Assembly (NCBI RefSeq): GCF_025263265.1
Contig: NZ_CP079869.1
Coordinates: 2,728,001-2,792,000 of the forward strand
Length of the DNA stretch: 64,000 bases
Source of the DNA: Mycobacterium sp. SMC-4
Lineage (GTDB): Bacteria > Actinomycetota > Actinomycetes > Mycobacteriales > Mycobacteriaceae
Direction: 5' to 3'
This document shows positions 34,233-42,780 of this stretch, piece after piece. The number at the start of each line of letters is the position of its first letter. Position 1 is the stretch's first letter. The position numbers and the translations under genes were made by a program. The notes beneath the pieces are model-generated. The model was given only the letters and a program-made list of their open reading frames with translations, did no database searches and had not been told where the DNA came from.

Positions 34233-35176
34233 CCTGGCTCGATCGTCAGCCACCGTGCCAGACCCTCCTCGAGGGTCGCCGACATGCCCGACCGCACTGC
34301 CGCGGCATGCACGGCCGCCGACACCGGCGATTCGGGCGCCCGCGCCAGGGTGATCACTCCGACCGTAGGACCGTCCCGGTTGTCGGACATCGGACGCACG
34401 GCCATGCCGTCGGGCACGCCGAATGCATGTAACCAGGCATGTGACGCGATGGTCGCGAACTCGGAATTGAGCAGATGGGCGAAGATGGCGCCGACTGTAT
34501 CGGCCTCGACCACCGGCGCGAAGTCGACCCCGGCGGCAGCCATGTGAGCATTGATGATTCGTCGATTGCGCATCTCCGGAGTCAGCGCACACAGCGGCAG
34601 GGTGGCTGCTGCTGCCCACGAGATGCTGACGTCTGACATCACCGGACTACTCTGCGGAGCCAGCAGCACATAATGCTCCCGATACAGCGCGGTTTGCCGG
34701 CATCCCGGTGGTGACTCATCGTCGAGATAGGTCAGACCGGCATCTATCTCGAAATCAGCGAGCCGCCGGGCGATCTCTCGAGACGACAGCGCTTCCACCC
34801 GGATCGATGCGGACGGGTGCTGGCGCAGCAATTCGGCGCTGAGCAAGGGACTGGCCGGGATGGAGGTGGGGATCGCGGCGATCCGCGCGGTCATCGTCAG
34901 GCCGCCGCGCATGCGCTCCACGTCGGCCAGCAACTCGTCGCGCTCGGCCAGGATGCGGTGCGCCCAGGTCAGGATGCGCGCGCCCTCGTCGGTGAAACCT
35001 TCAAAGCGACGGCCGCGCAACACCACCGGGACGCCGAGATCGTGCTCCAGCTTGCGGATGGCCACCGACAGGGTGGGCTGGCTGACATGACAGGCCGCCG
35101 CCGCGCGACCGAAGTGGCGTTCCCGGGCCAGCGCGACGAGGTACTCCAGTGCGACGAGGTGCACTTCAGCGGACAT
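34229..35176 (-). CDS. LysR-family transcriptional regulator
   Basis: The product is 315 residues starting at the ATG read from 35176. The N-terminal winged HTH (LVALEYLVALARERHFGRAAAACHVSQPTLSVAIRKLEHDLGVPVVLR) and the periplasmic-binding-like effector domain (TARIAAIPTSIPASPLLSAELLRQHPSASIRVEALSS) are complete. It is divergent from the FdhF-like oxidoreductase gene with a 121 bp gap holding a perfect LysR-type box, so it very probably controls that gene and itself. The effector is not known. Confidence 0.92.
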   Translation of the reverse strand: MSAEVHLVALEYLVALARERHFGRAAAACHVSQPTLSVAIRKLEHDLGVPVVLRGRRFEGFTDEGARILTWAHRILAERDELLADVERMRGGLTMTARIAAIPTSIPASPLLSAELLRQHPSASIRVEALSSREIARRLADFEIDAGLTYLDDESPPGCRQTALYREHYVLLAPQSSPVMSDVSISWAAAATLPLCALTPEMRNRRIINAHMAAAGVDFAPVVEADTVGAIFAHLLNSEFATIASHAWLHAFGVPDGMAVRPMSDNRDGPTVGVITLARAPESPVSAAVHAAAVRSGMSATLEEGLARWLTIEPG

Positions 35177-35189
35177 CGGTCACCGTCTT

Positions 35190-35206
35190 GATAGCCACAG
35201 GCTATC
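35190..35206. promoter_or_regulatory. LysR-box palindrome GATAGCC-ACA-GGCTATC
   Basis: A perfect 7+7 bp inverted repeat around ACA, containing the ATAN9TAT-type LysR core. It lies 14 bp upstream of the lysR start and about 92 bp upstream of the oxidoreductase start, the usual position of an autoregulatory/activation site. Confidence 0.78.
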
Positions 35207-35297
35207 GAAGCATGGAGATTCGTCATCATCAAAACGGTTGTCGGCACCCTTAGGACGGACCTACGGTCGACGTACACCGACCTGTAGGAAGTCCGCC

Positions 35298-37610
35298 GTG
35301 CCTCGCCGAAACAACGACACCACGTTCGAGTTCGACGAGGACGACGTTGTCGTCACCCCCCAGAAAGATCGTGCCGCCGGGGTGCCCGCGGTCTTGGTCT
35401 CGCTGCAGCGCAGTTGGGAGCAGATGGGTGCCCTGCGGACAGCCCAGACGCTGCTGCGGCTCAACCAACGCGATGGCTTCGACTGTCCCGGATGCGCCTG
35501 GCCCGAAACTCCCGGACACCGCAAGCACGCCGAGTTCTGTGAGAACGGTGCCAAAGCGGTCGCCGAGGAGGCCACCCGCCGGCGGGTCGGCCCTGACTTC
35601 TTCGAGAAGCACTCTGTGGCTGACTTGTCGGGCCGCACGGAGTACTGGCTGGGTCAGCAAGGTCGCCTCACTCACCCGATGGTGTTGCGACCCGGTGCGA
35701 CCCACTACGAGCCGATCAGCTGGGAATCGGCCTTCGACCTGATCGTCACCCACCTGCGCACCCTGGACACCCCCGACGCCGCTGCGTTCTACACCTCGGG
35801 CCGCACCTCCAACGAAGCAGCCTTCCTCTATCAACTGCTGATCCGCAGTTTCGGCACCAACAACATGCCCGACTGCTCGAACATGTGCCACGAGTCCTCA
35901 GGCACCGCGTTGACCGAGAGCATCGGCATCGGCAAAGGCTCGGTCTCGGTGCCCGACCTCGAGCACGCCGATCTGATCCTCATCGCGGGTCAGAATCCCG
36001 GGACCAACCATCCACGAATGCTGTCGGTGCTGGAGAAGGCAAAAGCCAACGGCGCCAAGATCATAGCGATCAACCCACTGCCCGAGGCCGGTCTGCTGCG
36101 CTTCAAGGACCCCCAGAAGGTGCACGGTATCGTCGGTTCCGGGGTCGCCATCGCCGACGAATTCCTGCAGATTCGCATCGGGGGAGACCAGGCGCTGTTC
36201 CAGGGGCTGGCCAAGCTGCTGATCGAGGCCGACGATCGCCAACCGGGCACCGTGCTCGACCACGGCTTTATCGAGGAACATTGTGCCGGCTTCGACGACT
36301 ATGCCGCCCACATCCGCACTGTGGACCTGGAAACCGTCGAGGCCGCAACCGGATTGCCGCGCCGGCAGATCGAGGACACGGCGGCGGCGTTGATCTCCTC
36401 GAACAGGACGATCGTCTGCTGGGCCATGGGCCTGACGCAACACACCCACGGGGTGGCCACCATCCAGGACGCCACCAGCCTGTTGCTGCTGCGCGGCATG
36501 ATGGGAAAGCCCGGCGCTGGGGTGTGTCCGGTGCGTGGACACTCCAACGTGCAGGGCGATCGGACGATGGGCATCTGGGAACAACCACCGGAATCCTTCC
36601 TGGCCGCGTTGGACACCGAGTTCGGCATCCGCAGCCCGCGAAACCACGGTTATGACTCGGTGCAGACCATCCGGGCGATGCGCGACGGACGGGTGCGGGT
36701 CTTCATGGCCATGGGTGGCAACTTCGTCTCCGCGACACCGGATACCGAGGTCACAGAGGCCGCGCTGCGCCGATGCGCACTGACAGTCCAGGTGTCGACG
36801 AAGCTCAACCGTTCGCATCTGGTGACCGGCAGTACCGCACTGATCCTGCCGTCACTGGGACGCACCGATCGCGACGTCGTGAATGGGCGTAAACAGGTTG
36901 TCACCGTAGAGGATTCGATGTCGGTATTGCATCTGTCCCGGGGATCTCTCAAGCCGCCGGGCCCGCAGGTGTGTAGCGAGGTCGCCATTGTGTGCGGATT
37001 GGCCCGCGCGCTGTTCGGTCCGGAGCATCCGGTGCCGTGGTCGGAGTTCGCCACCGATTACGATCGGATCCGGGACGCGATCGCGCGAGTGGTGCCCGGT
37101 TTCGCGGACTTCAACACCCGGGTCCGCCAACCCGACGGATTTGTGCTGCCGCATCCTCCGCGCGACGAACGGCGTTTCGCCACCCGGACCGGCAAGGCCA
37201 ACTTCGTGGTCAACGAGCTGCATTGGCTGCCGGTGCCGGACGGCCGACTGATCCTGCAAACCATGCGCAGTCACGACCAGTACAACACCACGATCTACGG
37301 CCTCGACGACCGCTACCGAGGCGTCAAGGGAGGTCGGCGGGTCGTCTTCTGCCATCCCGACGACATCACCGCGGCCGGCTTCGTCGCCGGGGACCGGGTC
37401 GACCTGGTCTCGGTGTGGCCCCGCCCGGACGGGACGGTCGAAGAGCGCACCGCCGAGGACTTCCGGCTGGTTGCCTACCCGACACCCCGCGGCAACGCGG
37501 CTGCCTACTATCCCGAAACCAATCCCTTGATCCCGCTGGACCATGTGGCGCGAGGATCCAACACCCCGGTGTCCAAAGCCGTCACCATCCGGCTGCAGCA
37601 ACGGCCCTGA
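35298..37610 (+). CDS. FdhF/YdeP-family molybdopterin oxidoreductase
   Basis: The product is 770 residues from GTG 35298, with TAGGAAG 7 bp upstream; the frame extends to 35238 but that part covers the promoter. It is a molybdopterin-dependent oxidoreductase of the formate dehydrogenase-like group: MoCo-binding segments YTSGRTSNEAAFLYQLL, IAGQNPGTNHPRML, RGMMGKPGAGVCPVRGHSNVQGDRTMGI and TRTGKANFV are present. The molybdenum ligand is probably Cys in DCSNMCHESSG, so no selenocysteine is involved. An N-terminal CPGCAWP could bind a cluster. M. tuberculosis has a relative (Rv2900c). The substrate is unproven; family members are linked to formate or acid stress. Divergent from lysR. Confidence 0.88.
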   Translation: MPRRNNDTTFEFDEDDVVVTPQKDRAAGVPAVLVSLQRSWEQMGALRTAQTLLRLNQRDGFDCPGCAWPETPGHRKHAEFCENGAKAVAEEATRRRVGPDFFEKHSVADLSGRTEYWLGQQGRLTHPMVLRPGATHYEPISWESAFDLIVTHLRTLDTPDAAAFYTSGRTSNEAAFLYQLLIRSFGTNNMPDCSNMCHESSGTALTESIGIGKGSVSVPDLEHADLILIAGQNPGTNHPRMLSVLEKAKANGAKIIAINPLPEAGLLRFKDPQKVHGIVGSGVAIADEFLQIRIGGDQALFQGLAKLLIEADDRQPGTVLDHGFIEEHCAGFDDYAAHIRTVDLETVEAATGLPRRQIEDTAAALISSNRTIVCWAMGLTQHTHGVATIQDATSLLLLRGMMGKPGAGVCPVRGHSNVQGDRTMGIWEQPPESFLAALDTEFGIRSPRNHGYDSVQTIRAMRDGRVRVFMAMGGNFVSATPDTEVTEAALRRCALTVQVSTKLNRSHLVTGSTALILPSLGRTDRDVVNGRKQVVTVEDSMSVLHLSRGSLKPPGPQVCSEVAIVCGLARALFGPEHPVPWSEFATDYDRIRDAIARVVPGFADFNTRVRQPDGFVLPHPPRDERRFATRTGKANFVVNELHWLPVPDGRLILQTMRSHDQYNTTIYGLDDRYRGVKGGRRVVFCHPDDITAAGFVAGDRVDLVSVWPRPDGTVEERTAEDFRLVAYPTPRGNAAAYYPETNPLIPLDHVARGSNTPVSKAVTIRLQQRP

Positions 37611-37670
37611 TCGGCAGCCTCGGCTGTCGGGTCACCAAAAACGCGATTTTTACGGAATCCTTGATTTCCG

Positions 37671-37684
37671 GAACTAGCTAGTTC
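37671..37684. promoter_or_regulatory. Perfect palindrome GAACTAGCTAGTTC, probable TetR operator
   Basis: A 14 bp perfect palindrome, 11 bp upstream of the TetR gene that begins the TetR-P450 pair. It is AT-richer than its surroundings. A self-complementary site at this position is typical of autorepression by a TetR dimer. Confidence 0.7.
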
Positions 37685-37695
37685 AGCATTTAGCC

Positions 37696-38334
37696 ATGGG
37701 ATCGATTCCGCTGGCCGCGGACTCACCGACGCAATCCAACGAGCGCCGGCGGGGCCGGCCGCGCGACGATCGACTCGACGCAGCCATCGTGTCCGCGGCA
37801 ATCAAGGAAGTCGCCGCCAAGGGTTGGTCCGGCGCGACGATCGAGGGCATCGCGCTACGCGCCGGCGTCGGCCGCGGTTCGATCTACCGGCGCTGGCCCA
37901 GCAAGACCGAGTTGTTTCAATACGCGGCCACGTCGATCACCCGTCCGGCCGCCGAGGTGGACAGCGGCTCATTCGTCGACGATCTCTTCGCTGCGGTCCT
38001 GCCCGTCGCAGAGATGCTCACCGACCCCGAACTCGCCGCGCTGCTGCCGGCGCTGCTCGCCGAAGCGGCCACAGACACAGCAATCCGTCAGACACTGCAC
38101 ACCTTTGCCGCACAGTCTCGCCAGCACGCAGTCGACGCGGTCGAGCGTGCTCGTACCCGCGGCGACATCCCGCAGGCCACCGATGCACACGCACTTGTCG
38201 ACATGCTCGTCGGAGGGTTGGTCTACCGGCGGCTGCTGCGCGGTGAGCCCACCGACGCGTCGGCGGTGCGGGCTCTGATCCACCAGGCCCTGGAGAGCGT
38301 CTCACCGCCAGCACACACGCAGGAGGAACTGTGA
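37696..38334 (+). CDS. TetR-family transcriptional regulator next to a P450
   Basis: The product is 212 residues from ATG 37696. After a low-complexity start comes RRRGRPRDDRLDAAIVSAAIKEVAAKGWSGATIEGIALRAGVGRGSIYRRWPSKTELF, a full TetR HTH with the YRRWPSK recognition end; the C-terminal domain belongs to the TetR_C_11-like group by appearance (LVDMLVGGLVYRRLLRGEP). It overlaps the P450 gene by 4 bp (GTGA) and should control it together with itself through the palindrome at 37671. Ligand unknown. Confidence 0.9.
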   Translation: MGSIPLAADSPTQSNERRRGRPRDDRLDAAIVSAAIKEVAAKGWSGATIEGIALRAGVGRGSIYRRWPSKTELFQYAATSITRPAAEVDSGSFVDDLFAAVLPVAEMLTDPELAALLPALLAEAATDTAIRQTLHTFAAQSRQHAVDAVERARTRGDIPQATDAHALVDMLVGGLVYRRLLRGEPTDASAVRALIHQALESVSPPAHTQEEL

Positions 38335-39539
38335 CCGGACTTGTCGACGTCGATCTCACCGACCCCGAGCTCTATATCCACGGCTTTCCCCACGACCTGT
38401 TCACCGAACTGCGTCGACGCGGCGCAGTACACCGGCACGCCGCCGTCGAGGGCCGCCCGGCCATCCCGGCGATCCCGTTCTGGTCGATCGTCACCCATCC
38501 CGAGGTTCAGCAGGCCAACCGGGACTGGCAGACCTTCGCCGCCGCGGGCGGGCCGATGATGGGAGCAGACCCGCTCCTCAACGCCGGGCGGGTGCTGGTG
38601 TCGCTGGATCCACCCGAGCAGGCCGAACTGCGCCGCACCATCACCTCCGAGTTCACCCCCCGCATGATCGGCAAGCTGGAGGAGCTGATCGCGACGCGAA
38701 CTCGCCATATCCTCGCCCAGGCCGCCGATGGCACCTGTGACTTCGTCGCAGACGTCGCCTATCAGGTGCCGATGCATCTGATCGCCGACATCGTGGGCAT
38801 TCCCGAGTCCGACCGCAGCTGGGTGTTCGAGCGAACGGACCTGCTGCTGCGGACCGGCAACCCGTACAACGGCTACAGCCCCGAAGAGCAACTCGCCGTG
38901 CAGGCCGAACTGTTCGAGTACGCACAACGTCTGACCGCCGAGAAACGCGCGAACCCGACCGACGACGTATGGACGAAGCTCGCCGCGCAACTCGACGGCT
39001 TCGAACTCGAGATGTTCTTCCTCATCCTGGCGATCGCGGGCAGCGAAACCACCCGAAACGCGCTGACACAGGGCCTGGTCGCGCTGCTGGACAATCCTGA
39101 CCAACTCGACGAGCTGAGATCGAACCCGGGACTGATCTCCAGTACCGCCGACGAGGCCCTCCGATGGTCGACCCCGGTGCTGTTCTTCGGCCGTTCGGCC
39201 ACCCGTGATGTGACCGTGGGCGGCCAGGACATCAAGGCCGGCGATCGGGTCCTGTTCTGGTATCCGTCAGCGAATCGGGACGAGAACGTCTTCGACGATC
39301 CGTTTCGGTTCGATATCCGTCGATCACCCAACCCACACGTGTCTTTCGGCGGGGGTGGCGTGCACTACTGTCTCGGCGCCAACCTCGCCCGCAAGGAGAT
39401 CGAGGTCGTGTTCGGGGCCATTGCGGCCGGCTACGACATCGAACTTGCCGGGCCCCCGGTATGGGCGGGCGGCGGGCCGGTGCACAACGTCGGCATCGGA
39501 ATCGACTCCTTGCCGGTGCGAATCACCGCGCGCGGCTGA
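38331..39539 (+). CDS. Cytochrome P450
   Basis: The product is 402 residues from GTG 38331, overlapping tetR. P450 hallmarks are all visible: I-helix ILAIAGSETTRNALTQG (acid-threonine region), the ExxR in DEALRWSTPV, the PERF-like FDDPFRFDI and the heme-binding loop HVSFGGGGVHYCLGANLARKE with the axial Cys. It lacks a membrane anchor, so it is a soluble bacterial class I P450 that would need ferredoxin and reductase encoded elsewhere. The substrate is unknown; lipids or steroids are common for mycobacterial P450s, but nothing here narrows it down. Confidence 0.95.
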   Translation: MTGLVDVDLTDPELYIHGFPHDLFTELRRRGAVHRHAAVEGRPAIPAIPFWSIVTHPEVQQANRDWQTFAAAGGPMMGADPLLNAGRVLVSLDPPEQAELRRTITSEFTPRMIGKLEELIATRTRHILAQAADGTCDFVADVAYQVPMHLIADIVGIPESDRSWVFERTDLLLRTGNPYNGYSPEEQLAVQAELFEYAQRLTAEKRANPTDDVWTKLAAQLDGFELEMFFLILAIAGSETTRNALTQGLVALLDNPDQLDELRSNPGLISSTADEALRWSTPVLFFGRSATRDVTVGGQDIKAGDRVLFWYPSANRDENVFDDPFRFDIRRSPNPHVSFGGGGVHYCLGANLARKEIEVVFGAIAAGYDIELAGPPVWAGGGPVHNVGIGIDSLPVRITARG

Positions 39540-39545
39540 GGGCGC

Positions 39546-40223
39546 TCACCCGCACTGTTCGGAGTCGTCACAGCCACAGGCCGTGTCCACGGTCGAGACC
39601 AGCGCCGACGTCGGCGCGCAACAGCTCTGGCCGCGCCAGGCCTGCCGCCCCTCCCGAACAGCCGCCCCGGCGATCACCAACGCCGCGACCGGATCGGCCC
39701 ACGACCACCCCAGCAGGCTGTTCAGCAGCAGCCCGACCAGAAGCACTGCCGACAGATAGGCGCACAGCAGGGTCTGCTTGGAATCAGCCACCGCCGAAAG
39801 GGATCCCAGTTCACGGCCCGTGCGCCGCTGTGCCAGCGACAGCGCCGGCATCACGACGAGGCTCACCGCCGCCAGGCCGATCCCGAGAGCGGAGTGCTGC
39901 GCTTCGCCGAAGCCGAACAGCGACCGCACCGAGTCCACGGTGACATAGGCGGCCAACGCGAAGAACGCGACCGCGATGACGCGCAGGGTTGCGCGCTCCC
40001 GGCGCTCCGGGTCGGCAGCCGAGAACTGCCACGCCACCGCGACCGCCGAGGACACCTCGACCAGTGAATCCAGACCGAACCCGATCAGCGCCGACGACGA
40101 CACCCTGGCGCCCTCGGTCAGCGCCACGACAGCCTCGATGACGTTGTAGGTGATCGTTGCCGCGACGAACCACCGGATCCGTCTCATCAGCACCGCACGG
40201 CGGGCCGGCGACTGTGCCGTCAT
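39546..40223 (-). CDS. Cation-diffusion-facilitator-like metal exporter with a Cys-rich tail
   Basis: The product is 225 residues starting at the ATG read from 40223 (MTAQSPARR), overlapping the stop of the regulator gene (TGATG). Five to six membrane helices are visible, with the CDF-type segment ALIGFGLDSLVEVSSAVAVAWQF and a later DSKQTLLCAYLSAVLL plus SWADPVAALVI. The C-terminus ends in a cysteine-rich tail (SCC, ACGCDDSEQCG) with six Cys, unusual for CDF proteins and suited to soft-metal binding. It probably exports Cd, Pb or Zn under control of the CmtR-like regulator. Confidence 0.82.
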   Translation of the reverse strand: MTAQSPARRAVLMRRIRWFVAATITYNVIEAVVALTEGARVSSSALIGFGLDSLVEVSSAVAVAWQFSAADPERRERATLRVIAVAFFALAAYVTVDSVRSLFGFGEAQHSALGIGLAAVSLVVMPALSLAQRRTGRELGSLSAVADSKQTLLCAYLSAVLLVGLLLNSLLGWSWADPVAALVIAGAAVREGRQAWRGQSCCAPTSALVSTVDTACGCDDSEQCG

Positions 40224-40543
40224 CAACAGCAACCAGCCTCCGCGCAGCATGCCGGGTCGACGTCGAGCACCAGTCCGACGAGATCGTCCAGAGCCCGACG
40301 GATGCGGTCATCGGCCAGTTCGTAGCGTGCCCTCCGTCCTTCGGGAACCGCGACCACCAACCCGCAACCACGTAGGCAGGCAAGATGATTCGACACCAGT
40401 TGGCGGGAGATGCCGATCTGCTCGGCCAACTCGGCCGGGTAGGCCGGGCCGGTACGCAGTGTCAGCATGATCCGCGTGCGGGTGGAGTCGGACAACGCGT
40501 GGCCGAACCGGGCCAGAGCGCCTTGTTCGACGAGTGTGCTCAT
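40223..40543 (-). CDS. CmtR-like ArsR/SmtB metal-responsive repressor
   Basis: The product is 106 residues if it starts at the ATG read from 40543; an ATG at 40561 would add six. The ArsR-type winged helix is plain (DSTRTRIMLTLRTGPAYPAELAEQIGISRQLVSNHLACLRGCGLVVAVPEGRRARYELAD). The CLRGC motif (Cys56, Cys60) matches the Cys57/Cys61 pair that binds Cd/Pb in M. tuberculosis CmtR. The C-terminus PACCAEAGCC (Cys99, 100, 105, 106) takes the place of the single Cys102 of CmtR, giving a doubled tail. It is coupled to the exporter gene, so the pair is a metal-inducible efflux unit. Confidence 0.88.
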   Translation of the reverse strand: MSTLVEQGALARFGHALSDSTRTRIMLTLRTGPAYPAELAEQIGISRQLVSNHLACLRGCGLVVAVPEGRRARYELADDRIRRALDDLVGLVLDVDPACCAEAGCC

Positions 40544-40733
40544 GGCATGACGGTACATCAATCCCTGTATTCAGAAAATCGTGTACTGACTGCTCGCTAG
40601 TGCGCAGATGTCTACGCACTTCGGCGAATCGGCCTGTTGCCTCGCCGGACGGCGTAATTTACGCCCTAGCAGGTACCTGTCACCAGCGTCAGGTCGCGCC
40701 CCGCGCACCGACCGATCAGCGAAGGGGATCGAG

Positions 40734-42776
40734 ATGGGTCAGGCAAAATTCATCGGTCGCATCGGAGTGCTGGCGGTGACATTGGGCGTCGGCGCTGCGC
40801 TGGGCAGCATGCCTGCTGTCGCCTACGCCGACCCGGGCACCTCGTCCTCGACGTCTTCATCGTCACCCCGGTCGTCTTCGGAGCCGTCGCAGCAACGCGC
40901 ACGTGTATCGACTGGTCAGCGTGCCGAAAACGAGCATGCCGAGCGGCGGCGCGACCGTCGAGACAGCGACACCGAGGCACCGGCATCGCCACGCCGCGCC
41001 GCCCAAGCGCGCGTCCACGAGACGTCAGACGACGCCGCCGAGGCCAGCAATGTCGATGCGCGGGCGCGCAAGCAGGGACGAGACAAGGTTGCGGCGGACG
41101 CGCCTGCTGTCCCATCCGTCGGGCAATCCTTGGTGACCAACAACGCGACAGCGCCGGAATCCGCCGCTGAGCCGACGGCGATGGCAGATTCGACCACCCA
41201 AACCGTCGCGGCAGTGACGACCTCAACCACCGCGCGGCCCGTGCAGCGGCGCGCTCCGAGGTCGGCGCCGACCCGTGAACGAACAACCCTGGCCGGCGCC
41301 CTGTCAGGTCTGGTGTCCGCACTACTGAGCCCCGCCGCTGCCCCCGGCAAGGGCGTACCGATGCACGCGCCGGTGATGCTGGCCGCGATGGGCGCCGTGC
41401 GCGACGAGCTGGAGCGCAACGCGCAGCGCAGGCTGGGCAGTGTCGTTCCGCAGCAAGCCAATGTGCTGGCCATCGACGACTCGCCGAATGTCTTGCTGAT
41501 CGGCGTCGACGGAGCGAACCTGAGCCGGATCCTGACCAACCCGGCGATGGTCAACTTCTTCGACCTGATGGCCGGCAGCACCACCGCGGCGTCCAGCATC
41601 GTCGGACACACGACCATCTCCAACCCGTCGTGGACCTCAGTTCTGACCGGAGTGTGGGGTGAGCGCACCGGCGTCATCAACAATGTCTTCACTCCCTGGA
41701 CCTACAACAAGTGGCCGAGGGTCTTCACGCTGATCGAGAGCCAGAACCCGGCGGTGCAGACGACCTCCATCGCCAACTGGAACGTCATCTCCGCCATCGC
41801 CGATGCCGGCACCGTGGGTGCCGACCTGGTCATCAACATCAATCAGGTGCCCGGAGACACCAATTGGCTACTGACCGACGACGCGGTCGGACAGGCCACC
41901 GCAGCCGCGATCCTCGGTGCTGACCCGGATGTCCCGAACTTCGTCTTCAGCTACTTCGTCGGCGTCGACGAGAACGGACACCTGTACGGCGGCGCTTCGG
42001 AGCAGTACCGGCTGGCGCTGGAGAACTTCGACCGCAACCTCGGCGACATCCTCGACGCCATCGCCACGTCGGGCCAGGACTGGACGATCCTGATGGTCAC
42101 CGACCACGGCCATCAACCCCAGGTCGGGTTCGGCCATGGCTTCCAGTCACCCGATGAGACCTCGACATTCGTCCTGGCCTACAACCCGCTGCTCTTCACC
42201 TCCGGTGCGATGAACCTGCAGTACCAGATCGCCGACGTCACCCCGACCGTCCTGGCGTTGTTGAATCTCGGCACCGCCGGCGATTTCGACGGCCAATCGC
42301 TGCTCGACCGCGGTGGCACCGTTGTTCCGGTGGGTGCTGACCCCGACGCCGCGCTGCGTCAGGCACTGCTCGATGCCATCGACAATTACGGCTATCCCGA
42401 CATCGGCACCCAGATCGCGCTGGGCGCACGGACCATCTTCGGCGCGATCCCGTACTACGTCCAGCAACTGACCAGCACCGCCACCTCAGGTCTGCAGGCG
42501 ATCGCCGACATGGAGATCTTCCTGGTCAGCCTGCTGGCCAAGGTCGCGATCACCCCGGTCCAGCTGCTCGGCGACGTGCTCTACATCGCCACCAACATCG
42601 TCGCGCAGATCGTCGCCCGGTTGACCGGGGTGACCGGCGCGAGCATCTTCCCGCTGTGGCCGCCGGCCCCACCACCGACCGAGTTCACCTCGCCGTCCGA
42701 CATGCGAGTGGCAGCAATCTGCGCGTCCCGGTCCACGGCCGTGCTGCTGTGCGGGCCCGCCGGCGTGGCCGCGTAA
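40734..42776 (+). CDS. Exported alkaline-phosphatase-superfamily (type I phosphodiesterase/nucleotide pyrophosphatase-like) protein
   Basis: The product is 680 residues from ATG 40734. A signal peptide (AVTLGVGAALGSMPAVAYA) is followed by ~170 disordered residues rich in Ser, Arg, Ala and Thr. The catalytic part starts near residue 255 with VLLIGVDGANLSRIL, then SNPSWTSVLTG with the nucleophile Thr/Ser, FVGVDENGHLYGG, and MVTDHGHQ, which give the two-metal site. After ~520 there is a mostly hydrophobic tail. Such enzymes cleave phosphodiesters or phosphate monoesters outside the cell. Substrate unknown. It converges on the next gene with a 4 bp gap. Confidence 0.8.
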   Translation: MGQAKFIGRIGVLAVTLGVGAALGSMPAVAYADPGTSSSTSSSSPRSSSEPSQQRARVSTGQRAENEHAERRRDRRDSDTEAPASPRRAAQARVHETSDDAAEASNVDARARKQGRDKVAADAPAVPSVGQSLVTNNATAPESAAEPTAMADSTTQTVAAVTTSTTARPVQRRAPRSAPTRERTTLAGALSGLVSALLSPAAAPGKGVPMHAPVMLAAMGAVRDELERNAQRRLGSVVPQQANVLAIDDSPNVLLIGVDGANLSRILTNPAMVNFFDLMAGSTTAASSIVGHTTISNPSWTSVLTGVWGERTGVINNVFTPWTYNKWPRVFTLIESQNPAVQTTSIANWNVISAIADAGTVGADLVININQVPGDTNWLLTDDAVGQATAAAILGADPDVPNFVFSYFVGVDENGHLYGGASEQYRLALENFDRNLGDILDAIATSGQDWTILMVTDHGHQPQVGFGHGFQSPDETSTFVLAYNPLLFTSGAMNLQYQIADVTPTVLALLNLGTAGDFDGQSLLDRGGTVVPVGADPDAALRQALLDAIDNYGYPDIGTQIALGARTIFGAIPYYVQQLTSTATSGLQAIADMEIFLVSLLAKVAITPVQLLGDVLYIATNIVAQIVARLTGVTGASIFPLWPPAPPPTEFTSPSDMRVAAICASRSTAVLLCGPAGVAA

Positions 42777-42780
42777 CCGG

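Noticed and set aside
37611..37670. Terminator after the FdhF-like gene
   Set aside because: Only weak self-complementarity (GCAGCC/GGCTGT region) and no T-tract in a proper position.
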